Positions 1 to 12,030 are shown, counted from the stretch's first letter. The stretch: DNA of 64,000 nucleotides from Amoebidium appalachense (GCA_963693365.1 CAVNZM010000012.1:8556001-8620000); one strand, 5' to 3'. Program-made: numbers and translations. Notes: a model not told the origin generated them from the letters alone.

Positions 1-267
1 CAAAGACAGGAGAGCCATCAATATTGTCTACTGCGTGCTCGAGAGTGTGAACATATGGTAGGTGAGCCGAAACTGTAATTATTAGTGTGCGTGTCTGCAT
101 ACAGCACTAGTATAAATCATGTACGCAAAATGAAAAGCCGTGGGACCAGGGTGTGCACATGTGGGTGAGGGACCCGGTGTGCATGTGGGACCCGGTGTGT
201 ATGTCTGCTGTGTGTGCACGTGTGCACGTGTGTGTGTGTGTCCAACGGCCCGGTGTAACAGTGAGGC

Positions 268-298
<31 letters not shown>

Positions 299-696
299 GG
301 GTGTGTGCGTGTTGTGCCTGTGTGTGTGTTTGTGGGGCCCGGGGGGGGGGGGGGGGGGGGGGGGGGGAAGGGGGAAGGGGGGCACGTGCGCGAGTGGGAA
401 GGGTCGACCTTGCTTGGATCTTCTGAATCATCTCAGTGTAGGCCTGCGCATGCCAGAAAGTTCAACTTGCTGCTTTTTACTTCTAAAAGGCTATTATTAT
501 TATTAAACTCGACCTGAACAGTCATCACGTTGTAAGGTGTGCCCACACTGTCAGCCCACTCCAGTCTCCCCACTCATGCAGCTGCAGGTTAACGTTACTA
601 TTGCAATTGGTCTACACAAAATACACAAAGTTAACGCTACCGTGAACATCACTAAAATGTCTACATGTATGACGGTTCTATGGCCCACAGCCCACC
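1..696. other. Non-coding, microsatellite-rich
   Basis: No supported gene. The stretch holds TG-rich DNA from about 150 to 340, including a (TG)n run at about 269-295, and a poly-G tract near 342-367. Reading frames here are low-complexity translations of these repeats. The last 150 bases precede the small open reading frame at 697 and contain no recognisable TATA box. Confidence 0.7.
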
Positions 697-891
697 ATGG
701 ACCCAGCCGACCAAGTCAAGAAAGTGGCCGCTACCAGCACCGCCTTCATTGGCAACACGCTGGGCCAAGTGATACCTAGCTGGCAGTGCCCCGTATGCCA
801 CCAGGAATTCAAGATGTCTCAGTTCAGCGGCAATGTGGTGGACGGGCATGTGCGCTGTCCCAATGGCTGCAAGGTCACCGGGGAGGACTAG
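697..891 (+). CDS. Possible small zinc-ribbon protein, 64 aa
   Basis: An intact ATG-to-TAG reading frame in an excellent start context (CCCACCATGG). The product is hydrophilic at the N-terminus and carries CPVC near residues 32-35 and CPNGC near residues 54-58, a C-x2-C ... C-x3-C pattern suited to binding one zinc ion. I do not recognise the family. Base composition is ordinary, unlike the simple repeats around it, and the complementary strand frame looks like a shadow. An upstream exon is possible because CCCACAG sits just before the start codon. It could be a complete micro-protein or the last exon of a longer gene. Function unknown. Confidence 0.5.
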   Translation: MDPADQVKKVAATSTAFIGNTLGQVIPSWQCPVCHQEFKMSQFSGNVVDGHVRCPNGCKVTGED

Positions 892-1707
892 TAGGCTTTA
901 TTATAAGCCCAGGCGACAAATTTTGTGTGGCACAGTGGTGAACCTGCACATTGCAATGGCCAAAGGTGACTTGTGCAGAAACATTGTGTGAGACAAACTT
1001 TGAACGTATTATTGTCTACCAAAAATGATTTGAGTACGGTATTATGGAGGTGTCATGGCAAGGGCTAGCTAGGGAGCTGACAGGGAACGTTGACGGTTCT
1101 CTTGTATGTAGCCTATGTCACGGTAATGTTGGGCAAAACAGCACGAAATATGACGAAAATGTGCTGTAACTGGGGTTGCTGTACGCAGTGGGGTTTCATT
1201 TATATGCTCTTCAAAGGAGGAAAAACTGGAGTTGCCATTCAAGACAAGATTATAGAATATATATATTCACAGTACTAGTGCCACGTGTGCAGGAAGAGTC
1301 ATTATTATGTCAGCAGCGAGAGAGAAAGAGCGGTCCTCTCGTAACGCGTTACGTATACTTACAAATACCAATACAAGGAGCGCCCCCTGGGCCCCCTCAT
1401 CCCCCGGGGCCGCTCCCCCCCGGCCCCCCTCCCCCTTCCCCCGGTCACCCGCAAGTTACATATAATCATATACTATATTCATATATATTCATATATATTC
1501 ATATTTTCATATATATATATTTACACCATATATTTACATATATTCATATATATTCATATATTTACATATATCTACATATAGCCCGAAATATCTCATACAT
1601 CGTAGAAATAGTTGGGAATAATGGGATATATATGCAAATAACGTTCACAGTGGCACAGGCTGTGCCGCACTGCCACTCGATCACGATACGAGATCAGAGC
1701 AAACTCG
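892..1707. other. Intergenic; AT-rich tandem block
   Basis: No gene supported. A C-rich patch at about 1378-1445 is followed at about 1457-1590 by an AT-rich degenerate tandem array built on ATATTCAT/ATATTTACAT units. The array could unwind easily but shows no recognisable function. The terminal-repeat element begins immediately afterwards. Confidence 0.6.
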
Positions 1708-1898
1708 GTGCGGGCCGGGGGGGTCTTCCGGTCAAGCTAATGCGTGATCACATACCAATCGGCATGCCGGATTGATCACTCATTAGAAAAGCTCTGATAA
1801 GATCCGTGAGCCAGATGACCAATAGGATGCATTTGATAAAATGACGTAACTGCCGGTTTTGTTTATTTTCCCAGCAAGGCCTTGCATGTAAAAAAAAA

Positions 1899-1990
1899 TT
1901 TCTTTTGACTGGATTTATTCGACGGATAGATATGCAAGTATGCACGGCATACTGAGAAGACAAATATAAACTTCTCGAGTTATCCAGTAG
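1899..1990 (-). repeat. Retroposon-like 3' end, copy 1
   Basis: On the minus strand the block ends in AATAAATCCAGTCAAAAG followed by an A-rich stretch, a polyadenylation-signal-plus-tail arrangement. It is nearly identical to the block at 2885-2974 in the same orientation. No coding capacity. Confidence 0.6.
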
Positions 1991-2149
1991 CATGTAAAAA
2001 AAATTTTTTTATAATGACTTTATTGATATGGTCAGCAAAATAGAAGCCATCGAGATATCACCGATATCTCGGAGAAGAAAAATACAAAAGCCCTCACTCT
2101 CGGATACGGAGGAGATAACGACTTAAATAATCATACACCCTAGAAAACT

Positions 2150-2530
2150 TTTTTTCTTTTGACTCAGGTTTATTGATCCGTTGATAAAGGCAACGTGCAG
2201 CCACAGGCTACAATGTCATAACCACCAATAGAACTGAAAAAGCCAAAGCTACGAAATAAAAATAAGCGACAACTGACAAAGGGAAGAAACCACTAATCTC
2301 AAGCGAGAAACTCCGCGAAAGGGAGATGCCCCCACACTCTCACAGCAGTAGGAATACACCGGTACCAGGCCACACCACACAACACACACGCTGCAGTCAC
2401 GTTCCCCTGAGTGGGACTCCCTCCCACCACAAAAAGAAGAAACGAATTCAAAGCCTTTATAATTATACCTGCCATGGTGAAGAATCGGGAAAAAAAGTTG
2501 ACACGAACGTGACAGCTAAGAGATCGAAGT
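2150..2530 (-). repeat. Interspersed element, short copy (inverted relative of 51118-52020)
   Basis: On the minus strand this block shares the 5' part (TTCACTTTCACTTCGATCTC onward) and the 3' part (AATAAACCTGAGTCAAAAG then A-rich) with the plus-strand block at 51118-52020. It lacks about 550 bases present in the middle of that copy. The AATAAA plus GAGTCAAAAG terminus suggests a retroposed transcript. Open frames in it are short and not conserved between the copies. Confidence 0.7.
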
Positions 2531-2538
2531 GAAAGTGA

Positions 2539-2637
2539 AAACTCGTTAAACATACCGTGGTTCAACAGATAGTCAATAGGCGTAATATCAGGATAGAAGA
2601 CTCGTTAATTAAACATACCGTGGTTCAACAGATACGG
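2539..2637. repeat. Local duplication beside the short element copy
   Basis: The string AAACATACCGTGGTTCAACA occurs twice, near 2544 and near 2611, each preceded by ACTCGTTAA. This is a short direct duplication just outside the interspersed element. Confidence 0.7.
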
Positions 2638-2884
2638 TCACAACGAGCAACAAACATGTTGATAATTGTTTTTATATATATAGCTAGTGCTCTATACAAA
2701 GCAAAACACTATTCATAATGTCGTTGTGATACCTTCTCTATTGATTAGTGAATTTACTTAGTCATGCAGGAACAAGAGAGGGCGAATAAGGAAACGGTTT
2801 GTATTGAGCACTAGAGGATATAAAAAATGAATTTTGAGCCCACATGTTGGGGGGGTCCATCACGACCCTTGCCCAGCATTTTTT

Positions 2885-2974
2885 TTCTTTTGACTGGATT
2901 TATTCGACGGAAAGATATGCAAGTATGCACGGCATACTGAGAAGACAATAAAAACTTCACGAGTTATCCAGTAA
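2885..2974 (-). repeat. Retroposon-like 3' end, copy 2
   Basis: Direct repeat of 1899-1990 with a handful of substitutions. It carries the same AATAAATCCAGTCAAAAG terminus followed by A-rich sequence on the minus strand. Confidence 0.6.
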
Positions 2975-3343
2975 CAAGTGCATACTGAGATACCTGAACA
3001 CTGTGTGAAAATCATATAAATACTCAATGTGACGACCAACAGAATTCAACAAAAAGTCTAAAGTGTTCACATTGCCAGCTAGTGTAGCAGATACCCGGAG
3101 GGAAAGAGGTAAAACGCGACATAAAAATTCACACCTATCAACATGCTTGCTATTAAAAAGGTCAGCATTTTTGCACGGAAAATACACAATATCGGCAATC
3201 ACCTAAGTTTACAAGATGTCTCCCATTGGTCATCTGGCTCACGGATCTAGGTTTTGCTTTTCTTATCAGTGATCACTCGGCGCACAAATTGGATTATGAT
3301 CACGTACGCACTTAACGCAAGGGCCCCCCGGCCCGCCGCACCT

Positions 3344-3477
3344 GTATATCCCCCTTAACACGTCTGGACGAATGCACCGAAAGTTTTCCTACTCACAGCC
3401 CGATTGTTACAGGTGACACACCGGCCTGGTGTGCGTGACTGTACGTGTGTGTGGACACACGCACGCACGCGCACGTG

Positions 3478-3512
<35 letters not shown>

Positions 3513-3674
3513 CACGGTGTGTGTGTACATGGTGTGTGTCTTTGTACGTGTACATGTGTGCGTACTGTGCATGTGTGCTTGTGTGTGTGTATACGGTGTG
3601 AGACGTGTACGTGCGTGCGTGCGGTGTGTGTGACGTGCGCGCGCGTTGTGCGTGTGTGCCGGTGTGTATGTGTG

Positions 3675-3751
<77 letters not shown>

Positions 3752-4863
3752 GCGTGTGCCTGAACGTATGTGCGCATGTGGGTGCACTTAGATATTAAGT
3801 CTGAACAAATACCGTGAAAGATGGGTGGATGACTGCCATTGGGTTTGGGAATCTGCCAGGAGTGTACGAGCATTGTGTACATGTGTGGGTTCGGGCTTAC
3901 CAGGTAAGTCTTTTGCAGAGAGGAGGGGGGGGGGGGGGGGGGGGGGGTTGTGTTGTGTAGAGAAGCACACCCAAAACGTGCAAGTCTTTTGTCAAATAGT
4001 TAAATATTTTTTAAATAAATAGTGGACGTGCTGATGCTCCTGGGCCCCAGTGTTTTCTGCTTCAATGGCAAGCAGCTCGTCATATGGCTGTGTGCCGCGC
4101 TGAGGGATACTGGCAAGCACACGGCAGTCTTAACCCTCCCTTCCCACTCGCTCCACACGTGCACACACACACACCACCATAGAGGTTGACAACATGTATC
4201 GGATTCCCGAGTTATTATCTTGGTGTTGTACAATAAACTTTGAGCCAATCAAATCTGGCGTTTAGTTTGGGTATTACAGCCACCCCGCCCAGCGTTGTGC
4301 CTGTAGTGCAACCTTTAATCTCTAGCAGAAGAACTAGATTATAAAAAGATCACGTTAACTGATGTAGGAGATATAGCCTAGATTATTCCCCAAAAAAGCA
4401 AAAAAAAACAAACAAACACAGGCAATACAAAAATTGCATACATTATTCCCCCAAAATTCCAGGCAATTACTATCACTGAATTGCCCCCTAAACACCCCTT
4501 ATAAATCTCGTGAGGAATCTCGTGCTATCTTGCTGTGGAAAACAACATGGAAACCAATCAATTGAAAGCTTAGGACGAAAAATAAGAGAAAACTATCTTT
4601 TGCATGAAGAAGCTGGGGGGAGTAAAAAGAAACCCCCTAGAAAAGGATGCCTCGTATAAGGTTTAGACACCATCTATTTCTCCTAATCATGTTTTGTTAT
4701 GAAGTACTAGGGAGCTCGCACACACCAACTCCCACTTCCATAAAACACAACTCCAAGCCTTAACACCGTCACCCCGCCGTGCCTTACACCTCCACACTCC
4801 GTCTCACGCGAACACGTGCACACACACTCACACCCACCCAATCACGTGGTCTTGTGTATTTCC
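3344..4863. other. Intergenic region 3' of glycogen synthase
   Basis: Contains a TG-rich stretch at about 3429-3785 whose core is a (TG)n run at about 3679-3748, a poly-G run near 3926-3948, and about 900 bases of ordinary AT-rich sequence. No frame with coding character was found. It includes the expected 3' untranslated region of the minus-strand glycogen synthase gene, but I did not identify its polyadenylation site. Confidence 0.6.
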
Positions 4864-5045
4864 TCAAAAGGCAGGTGCGTTGGAGCCGAATTCCTCCCTC
4901 AGAATGGAGCGGAAGAGTTCCCTCAACTCCTCCACGGTGTATTTTTTGTCGCTGGCAACCGCACTGGTGACGATCTGCTCGGGGAGAGAGATGGTGCTGG
5001 GCTGGGGGGTCTTGGGAAGAACAGCCTCACCTGGTGGGAAGAAAA

Positions 5046-5076
<31 letters not shown>

Positions 5077-5344
5077 GAAACTAGAATGTGCTATAGATGG
5101 TGGGATGGGGGGTTTTAGAACGTGCTCAATTAAGATGTTGGGAAGGAGGTTTTTGGAATGTGCAAGAGAGCTGGGAAGGGCGATTGTAGAATGTGTTTGA
5201 GTGTTAAAGTATGCGCACTCATGACCGACAACACAATGAGGAGTGCACATAGAGGGGGGAGGGGGGGGGGGGGGAGGGGGGGGAGGAGGTTGGTAAAAAG
5301 ATAATGGCGGGGTGTAAGGTGTGGGGCGTAGTGGTGTCGGGAGA

Positions 5345-5377
<33 letters not shown>

Positions 5378-8300
5378 TGCAATGTGTTGCACTCAAGGTG
5401 TGGTGTGGTGATGTGTGGGGGTGAGGTGAGGGCTAGGTGGGTAGGTGGTGTATATGTGTGTGTGGGAAAAAGGGGGAGGGAGACATACCATCCTGGGGTT
5501 TGCTCTTGAGGCCGTCATCAGGGTTTGCAGGCATGGGGGTATGGTACTCCTTGGACACGGCAAGGGCACGTGCATACGTGTAGTAGCGGCCCAGCTGCTT
5601 CCAATCGATTAGCTCCGATAAGCGCTCCGTGCGATTGCGAAGTTGGATGCGTTCGCGGCGGCTCATCTTGCAGAAGTTGAACATCACCTTGGTCAGCTGT
5701 TGGACAGATTCCTCAGGAGATTTGAATCTGCGATCGATCACGTACGTACCGCACGCGTCGTAATCTTTCACGTGTTTTTCGATGAAGCCACCAAACCCTG
5801 CAAGATTAGACGTGATGGAGGGCACGCCCATGACGGTGCACTCGGCAGGGGTGTAACCCCAGGGTTCGTAATACGACGGGAAAACACCGAGGTGGTTTCC
5901 GCGCACGAACGTGTCGTAGTCGAGGGGCAGAAGTGGGGAGGTGGAGGAGAGGAACTGGGGATGGAAGATCACCTGTACGTGGGAGAGGGGGGGGGGGGGG
6001 GGGGGGGTGTTCAGTGATGGGGGAGAAGAGGAGCAGTGGAGAGGAGGCGGCCCCCAAATGGGGGGGGGGAGGGGGGGGAGGGGGGGGGGGGGATACGATG
6101 GCGTTTTGTGGTGACAGACATGTGTACAAAGAAGTGTGTGTATGTGTGTGTGTGCAAGACAGAATTTCCCAAAGACGGGTGCCCCATGTCTGTGCGTGTG
6201 CGTGTGTGGGCGTGTTTTCTCTACGGGGGGTGAGGGGGGAGGGGTAGATACAAAATCGAGAAGGGACATATACATCGATTGAGGAAGATAGGGAAACGGG
6301 TGTGCGGCAGTAAATCGAGCATGGTGGACATATCGACGCGTGACATATAACCATGAAAAAGAATTCAGAAAGAGTACTATACACACCTTCACCCTATCGT
6401 GGCGGTTGTTGAACAGCTGGCAGCGCCTCAGGTTGGCCAACACCGGGTCAGTGGCATCATCCACCAGGTTATGGGTGACAATGGGGGGCAGGGTGTGGCG
6501 CTGGTACGAATACACACACCGCTTGAGCTTCACCATATCTTCCTTCGAGATAAGCTCATCTTGTTTGGTGTCCGGCATACGGCCAGACTGGCAAATGTCA
6601 AACAGACGGTCGCCAAAGTTGTCTTTAATATCGGCAATGGTGTCACGCAGCTGTGTGTGTGTGTGTGTGTGGGTGGTTGGTGGTGGTGGTGGGGGGGGAT
6701 GATGAGAGTGAGTGGGAGGCGTGGGTGTGTGTGTGTGGATGGGTGGGGTGAGGTGAGTGGAGAAGGTGGGGGGGGGGGGGGGGGGGGGGGGGAGAAGGAA
6801 ATTTTGGGTAAGTGGTTGCGAGGATGATGAAAAGGGAGGAGGGGGGGGGGGGGGGGGGGGGGGAGCAGCCAGGTTTGGGGATGCCGAGAGGAGACAATGC
6901 TGATTAAGCCAAAAGAAAAGAGAACCACGACAGCATTTCCCTTACACCATCCTGCCATCACACCTTATTCGTAATCTTCACCTAGGACAGCCTGCCCAGA
7001 CCCCCCCCCCTCCCCCCCCCCCCCCCTCCCCCCCCCCCCCCCCCCCCCCCCCCCCGTCGTGCAGCATCCGACACTTCCAGACCGTCTTAACCCAACCTAC
7101 CACATTCCACACACCCACAAACAACAACACAAGCTCCAGCCTCCTCCCTTCTCATCCCACCTACCCACCCTACCAAATGCGGCATTCATTGTCATCCCAG
7201 ATTCCAAATGCCAGCCCCCCTCCCCCCCCCCCCCCCCCCCCCCCCCAGGCGCCCAAACACAAACACGTACACCCACCCACCCACCTTACCCTCCCCCCCG
7301 CCCACACACACCACCACTACCACTACCACAAACACACGTACGTCCACACACGGGCACACGTACATCCACCTATTCACATCTCCCCCACACCCCCTCCCCC
7401 CACACAAACCCGCACCCACACCCACACAGATCCCCCCTCCCCCCCTCTTCTCCCCCCCCCCCCCCCCCCAACCCACCCACCCACCCAACCCCCCCCCCCA
7501 CACACACACACGTACACGTACAAACCTGCTTAGCCACCGCCTGCCCCTCCAGCGCCTCCACGTTGAAGCTCGTTGTCCTCCCCGCCATGATAATGAACGC
7601 AATCACAGTCACATCGCTCTTTGCAGCAAGAAGCTCGGCGTTCAACCGAGCAAGGGCTTCTATAAACATGTCACACCCCTTATTGGAGAACTCGTACCTT
7701 CCGGCAAGGAAGAAGTAGAGGGTTTTGTCTAGGGAGAAGTCTAGGTGGCCGTGGAAGTGGCCGCGGATGAACTGGTTGATTTTTTCCTTGGCCTGAGGGG
7801 GGAAGAGGGGGGGGGGGGGGGGGGGGGGGGTATGTGTGTGTGTGTACGAGTGTGGGGTTGTGTAGGGGTACATGTGTGTGTGTGTGTGTGTGTACGCACA
7901 TGTGCGTGTAGTTGGTAGTTGGAGGTGTAGGTATGCGTGTGCGTGTGATATGCGTGTAACATACGTTGGCGGGTGAGCGGAAGAGCGCAAGTGTGGTTCG
8001 GAAGAGAGATGTGGATTGTTTCGAGATATGTCCGGTGAGTGCCTCGTTTTCAACCAGGCAAACCCGTAAATGGCAGGGAGGAGGGGGAGGGGAAGGGAGG
8101 GGAGGGGGAGGGGGAGGGGGGGGTGTATATGTTAGAACAGTGTAGGTGGTTGGATGTCTGTACGTGCTCAGGGCAGGGGACCACAGGCAGGGACGGGCAG
8201 AAGAAAGAAAAAGGAAAAGAAACAAGGGTAGAAGATAAGGGCAGTCGAGGTTATGCCCCCAGGCAGGGAAGGGGAGGGAGGAAGGGAGGGGAGGGGGGGG

Positions 8301-9040
8301 GGGGAGGGAGGGGGGGTTTGAATGCGGAACACGGTACGAAGTATGCATACACAATGAGAAGCATGGTGCAGGACACATGCAAAGGCAAACATTCAAGTGT
8401 GCATCATCAGCAATGCGCACAGTATGCATCATAAGCAGAGCCCATCCTCAGGGAGGGCCCCAAGTCATCAATTGCGTCTGAGTTTCGACCCTTTGGGTGG
8501 GGGGGTGGGGAGGTGGGGAATGGAACAGAGTAGAGGAGGGATAGAGACAACAAGACTGCTCGGGCCCGGCCATTACTGCCTTAAAAATACGACATTTCCA
8601 ATGCACACAGCCCATTCATTGGTGGATCTAAGCTAACACAACTGCATACTGCACCCCTCATTACACTTACCCACCACGTGCTACCATGACGTAATATTAT
8701 AATATACCTACCATGGGCCATGTACCAATCATCACACACCCCAAACTCTTAGATCTACATACCAACCCATTCGTCCACCAATCACCACGCACCCCAACTA
8801 ATAGACCTGCATACCAGCACATCCATCCACCAATCACCTCGTACTTCAATTAGTAGATGCACATACCTGAGCGTGCAGGTTCTGGAACTCGTGGAGGGCT
8901 GCAAAACGCTGCACGTTGAGCCCGTTGGGCGTGACGACATCCGGCTGGCGTTGCAGGAGGTACTTTGCCTCCCAGGCAGTGATCTCGCTCACAGTCGTGA
9001 ACACGTGCGCACTGTGTGCAGATGCCTTTTCGATCGCGTA

Positions 9041-9098
<58 letters not shown>

Positions 9099-9168
9099 GG
9101 TATGGGTAGGAGGTGTACAGGGGGGTAAAATGCGTTAAGATGTATTCAATAGAGGTTACTGAGGGCGC

Positions 9169-9199
<31 letters not shown>

Positions 9200-11832
9200 A
9201 TACAAGGGGGGAAAGAGGTATTATGCCCAGAAAGGAGAGAATGATGGGGGCAGATGTGGAGAGGAGGGAGGGAGGGAGGGAGGGTGAGAGGGGGGGGGGG
9301 GGGGGGAGGGGGGGGAAGTGGAGGGCATGCATGCAAGCTGTTGGAAATAAGACACACGCATACCTATGCAAGGCATATTCCACACAATAAACACACATAC
9401 CTGTGATAAATCATGCGCTTGCCAGCCTCGGCATCCGGGTCGACGTGTTCCAATTGGTTGTACGCGTCGAACGAGGGGTCGGCACAAAGATAGCGACCGA
9501 GCAGGGTGGCGTGGGTGGTGAAAACGGTGGCAATGGGAAGGAGACGAGTGCGGGCAAGAATCAGGCCAATGCCTACCAACCACTCGTGGAAGTGGGCGAC
9601 TGCCTTGAAATCTCCCTGGTTCATCTCCTTGCTGTGTGTGTGGGGGGGAAGGGGGGGGGGGGGGGGGGGGGGGGTTTAAATGCGGAACACGGTACGAAGT
9701 ACGCATACACGATGAGAAGCATGGTGCAGGACACATGCAAAGGCAAACATTCAAGTATGCAACATCAGCCATGCGCACAGTATGCGTCATAAGCAGAGCC
9801 CATCCTCAGGGAGGGCCTAGGGGGGGGGGGGGGGGGGGGAGGGGGAGGTTTGAATGCGGAACACGGTACGAAGTACGCATACACGAAGGACACATGCAAA
9901 GGCAAACATTCAAGTATGCAACATCAGCCATGCGCACAGTATGCGTTATAAGCAGAGCCCATCCTCAGGGAGGGCCCAAGTCATCAATTGCGTCAGAGTT
10001 TGGGGAAAGGGTGTATGGAAAGGGAGGGGAGATGGGGGGAAGGGGGAGAGGGAGGGGTGTGGGTGTGTGCGTGTGGGGGGGGGGGGGGGGGGGGGGGGGG
10101 GGAGGGAGGGGGAGTGGATGTTAGGCAGGTGGGAAGATGGTCTGAGGGAGGTGAGCAGAGGGTATTGGAGGGGCCACATGCAAGGTGGTGGGGAAGGAGT
10201 GAGGGAGGGAGGGAAGGAGAAAGGGGAATGAGTGTTTGAGAGGGGTGAGACGATCCGTAGGGAGGACAGGTGATGTTTGTGAGGAGTGGAAAAGTAATGG
10301 AAAATGATTCCTGTCGAATATATGGGGCCATGTGTGACTGCCAGAGATGGGGTGGGGTGTTTGTGCCCTGCAGGGGGGAGGGGGGGGGGGGGGGAGGGGG
10401 TTGCGGGGAGGAGGAGGCAAAAGGGAGGCATGGTATGGAGGTGGCGATGATGAGGTGAAGGAATGCACTCCTCTCTCCTTGGCCCAAGGTGTGTGTGTGT
10501 GTGTGTGTGTGTGAGGGAGGGGAGGAAGGGGGGAACGGGAGGCTTGCTGAATAAGCAGCCCGTAACCCCTCCCCGCCTTGAAGTTTGTGAGCACTATAAT
10601 TACGAGTTTAGAGGTTTGTACGTGAGCATTACATCTATTAATAGGGCGTCAGAAACTTCACTTCAAAGTATTAAAAATAAAATTTATAAAACAATAAAAA
10701 AAAGTAGGAAAAAGGGTCTGTACCTTTTCCTCACGATACACTCCAGGAACCAGTAGACACAGTTGCCAAACACGGTGGCGTTGTTGCTCTCAAAGTCTGC
10801 CTCGGGCAGATCGATGTGGCAGTCCTTGTGCAGGGCATACTTCCACTCATCACACTTGCCGCGCTGCGAATCCAAATCGAACAGAATCACCTGTGTAACA
10901 AACACTACTGTTAGAATGTGTTATGGTTTATTCGTGTTGTGTTCTTGCTTCATCCCCTATGTAATTCCCTATCGATCTCCCATTCCAACTATTCTTTATG
11001 GTGAGTTTTCTATGCTTTCAATCCTTTTTGCATGTGTCTCCTTTCCTATGCAATCATCATGACCTTAACCACTGTTCTTGGATGTGCTACTATGAACTCT
11101 TCTTGCCCACAGGTGTGCCCAAACCTCGAAACTCATTCCTCTCCCCCCCCCCCCCCCCTCCCCCCTCCCCCCCATTTCCTTCCTCCTTTTACCCTTCTCT
11201 CCCTCTATGTGTGGTGTGTTGTGTCTCTCTTGTTCTTCTTCTCCATTACCCCCCCCCCCCCCCCCCCCCTTCCCTCCCCCCGCCCCCTTCTTTGTTCTTT
11301 TTTTCCTTACTCTGCCTTTCCCTATGCACACCCACCTATCCATCAATAGTTGCCCCACACAAACACCCATCCTCACCAACCGCCAGCCAGACATAATACA
11401 ACACACCCACAGATAACCACACTTCTCTATTACCCCACATTTATTACAAACACAGCCATAGCCAAAGTACCTCTTGCACAGTGCAAACGGTACTTCTCGC
11501 ACAGTGCAAACGGTACCTCTTACACGGTGCAAGTAGTGCTTCCAGCCAACACCCACCTGAGGGTAGCCATCAATGAGCCAGCGACCAGTCACTATGCGCA
11601 CACCGGCAGCTCTCAACTCATCAATAGCGGCCTTGACAATGGGGTTGCTCAGTTCGGCCTGTTCGACCTCAGTACGGATTGCACTCTCATTGACAGGCCC
11701 AATGGCGTAATAGTTGTCTCCAAGCTCCTCGCAAGTTACGGGGGCCTTAGAGCGGATCACTGTGTAGATACCGCCCACTTTGTTGCACACCTCCCATGCT
11801 ACCTCGAAAACGGGAACGTTGGACTTCGCCAT
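4864..11832 (-). CDS. Glycogen [starch] synthase, GT3 family (8 exons, 676 aa)
   Basis: Transfers glucose from UDP-glucose to the non-reducing end of glycogen in the cytosol. Exons in gene order: 11832-11557, 10890-10724, 9631-9401, 9041-8867, 7792-7526, 6650-6387, 5972-5489, 5030-4864. All junctions are GT-AG and the total of 2031 nt is exactly 677 codons. Visible hallmarks: the N-terminal UDP-glucose loop NKVGGIYTV (residues 17-25), [10 protein letters not shown], the [11 protein letters not shown] segment, the paired glutamates of the E-x7-E motif in [16 protein letters not shown] (E496 and E504), and an arginine cluster R565-R577 corresponding to the glucose-6-phosphate-sensing helix of animal and fungal enzymes. 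The length is close to the yeast and human enzymes, with a shorter acidic/serine tail than the human one. The start is ATG at 11832. An upstream non-coding exon is possible because CAG and AAG precede it. Introns carry poly-C and (CA)n on the sense strand. Confidence 0.96.
8317..8490. repeat. Poly-G-associated short interspersed repeat, copy A
   Basis: Begins TTTGAATGCGGAACACGG directly after a poly-G/G-rich tract and runs through AAGCAGAGCCCATCCTCAGG to GAGTTTCGACC. It lies in glycogen synthase intron 4. Same family as 9675-9817, 9849-10001 and 43473-43618. Confidence 0.85.
9675..9817. repeat. Poly-G-associated short interspersed repeat, copy B
   Basis: Follows a poly-G run. Nearly identical to the copy at 9849-10001, with which it forms a tandem pair in glycogen synthase intron 2. 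It is interrupted by another poly-G run after GGGAGGGCC. Confidence 0.85.
9849..10001. repeat. Poly-G-associated short interspersed repeat, copy C
   Basis: Tandem partner of copy B. It differs chiefly by a deletion of about 19 bases after CGCATACACGA and ends at GCGTCAGAGTTT. Again preceded by a poly-G/G-rich tract. Confidence 0.85.
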
Positions 11833-11863
11833 CTTGGATACTCTGTGTGTGTGTATGTGTGTA

Positions 11864-11901
<38 letters not shown>

Positions 11902-11996
11902 CAAGTGTGTGTGTGTGTTGGGGGGGGGGGGGGGGGGGGAGGGGGAGGGGGAGATGGAAAGGGGCAGGGGAGGATAGGGGGGGAGGGGGGGGAGGA

Positions 11997-12030
<34 letters not shown>

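Larger units (their letters stand above)
1708..3343. mobile_element. Degenerate DNA-transposon-like element with imperfect TIRs
   Basis: The first roughly 150 bases (about 1708-1860) and the reverse complement of the last roughly 160 bases (about 3180-3343) align through GC-rich ends (GTGCGGGCCGGGGGG versus GTGCGGCGGGCCGGGGGG), then a shared TGATCA block and the shared string GGCTCACGGATCT. I estimate about 75% identity by eye. No transposase frame is present between the repeats, so it is non-autonomous or decayed. The interior has been invaded by retroposon-like 3' ends (separate entries). No target-site duplication was established. Confidence 0.6.
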
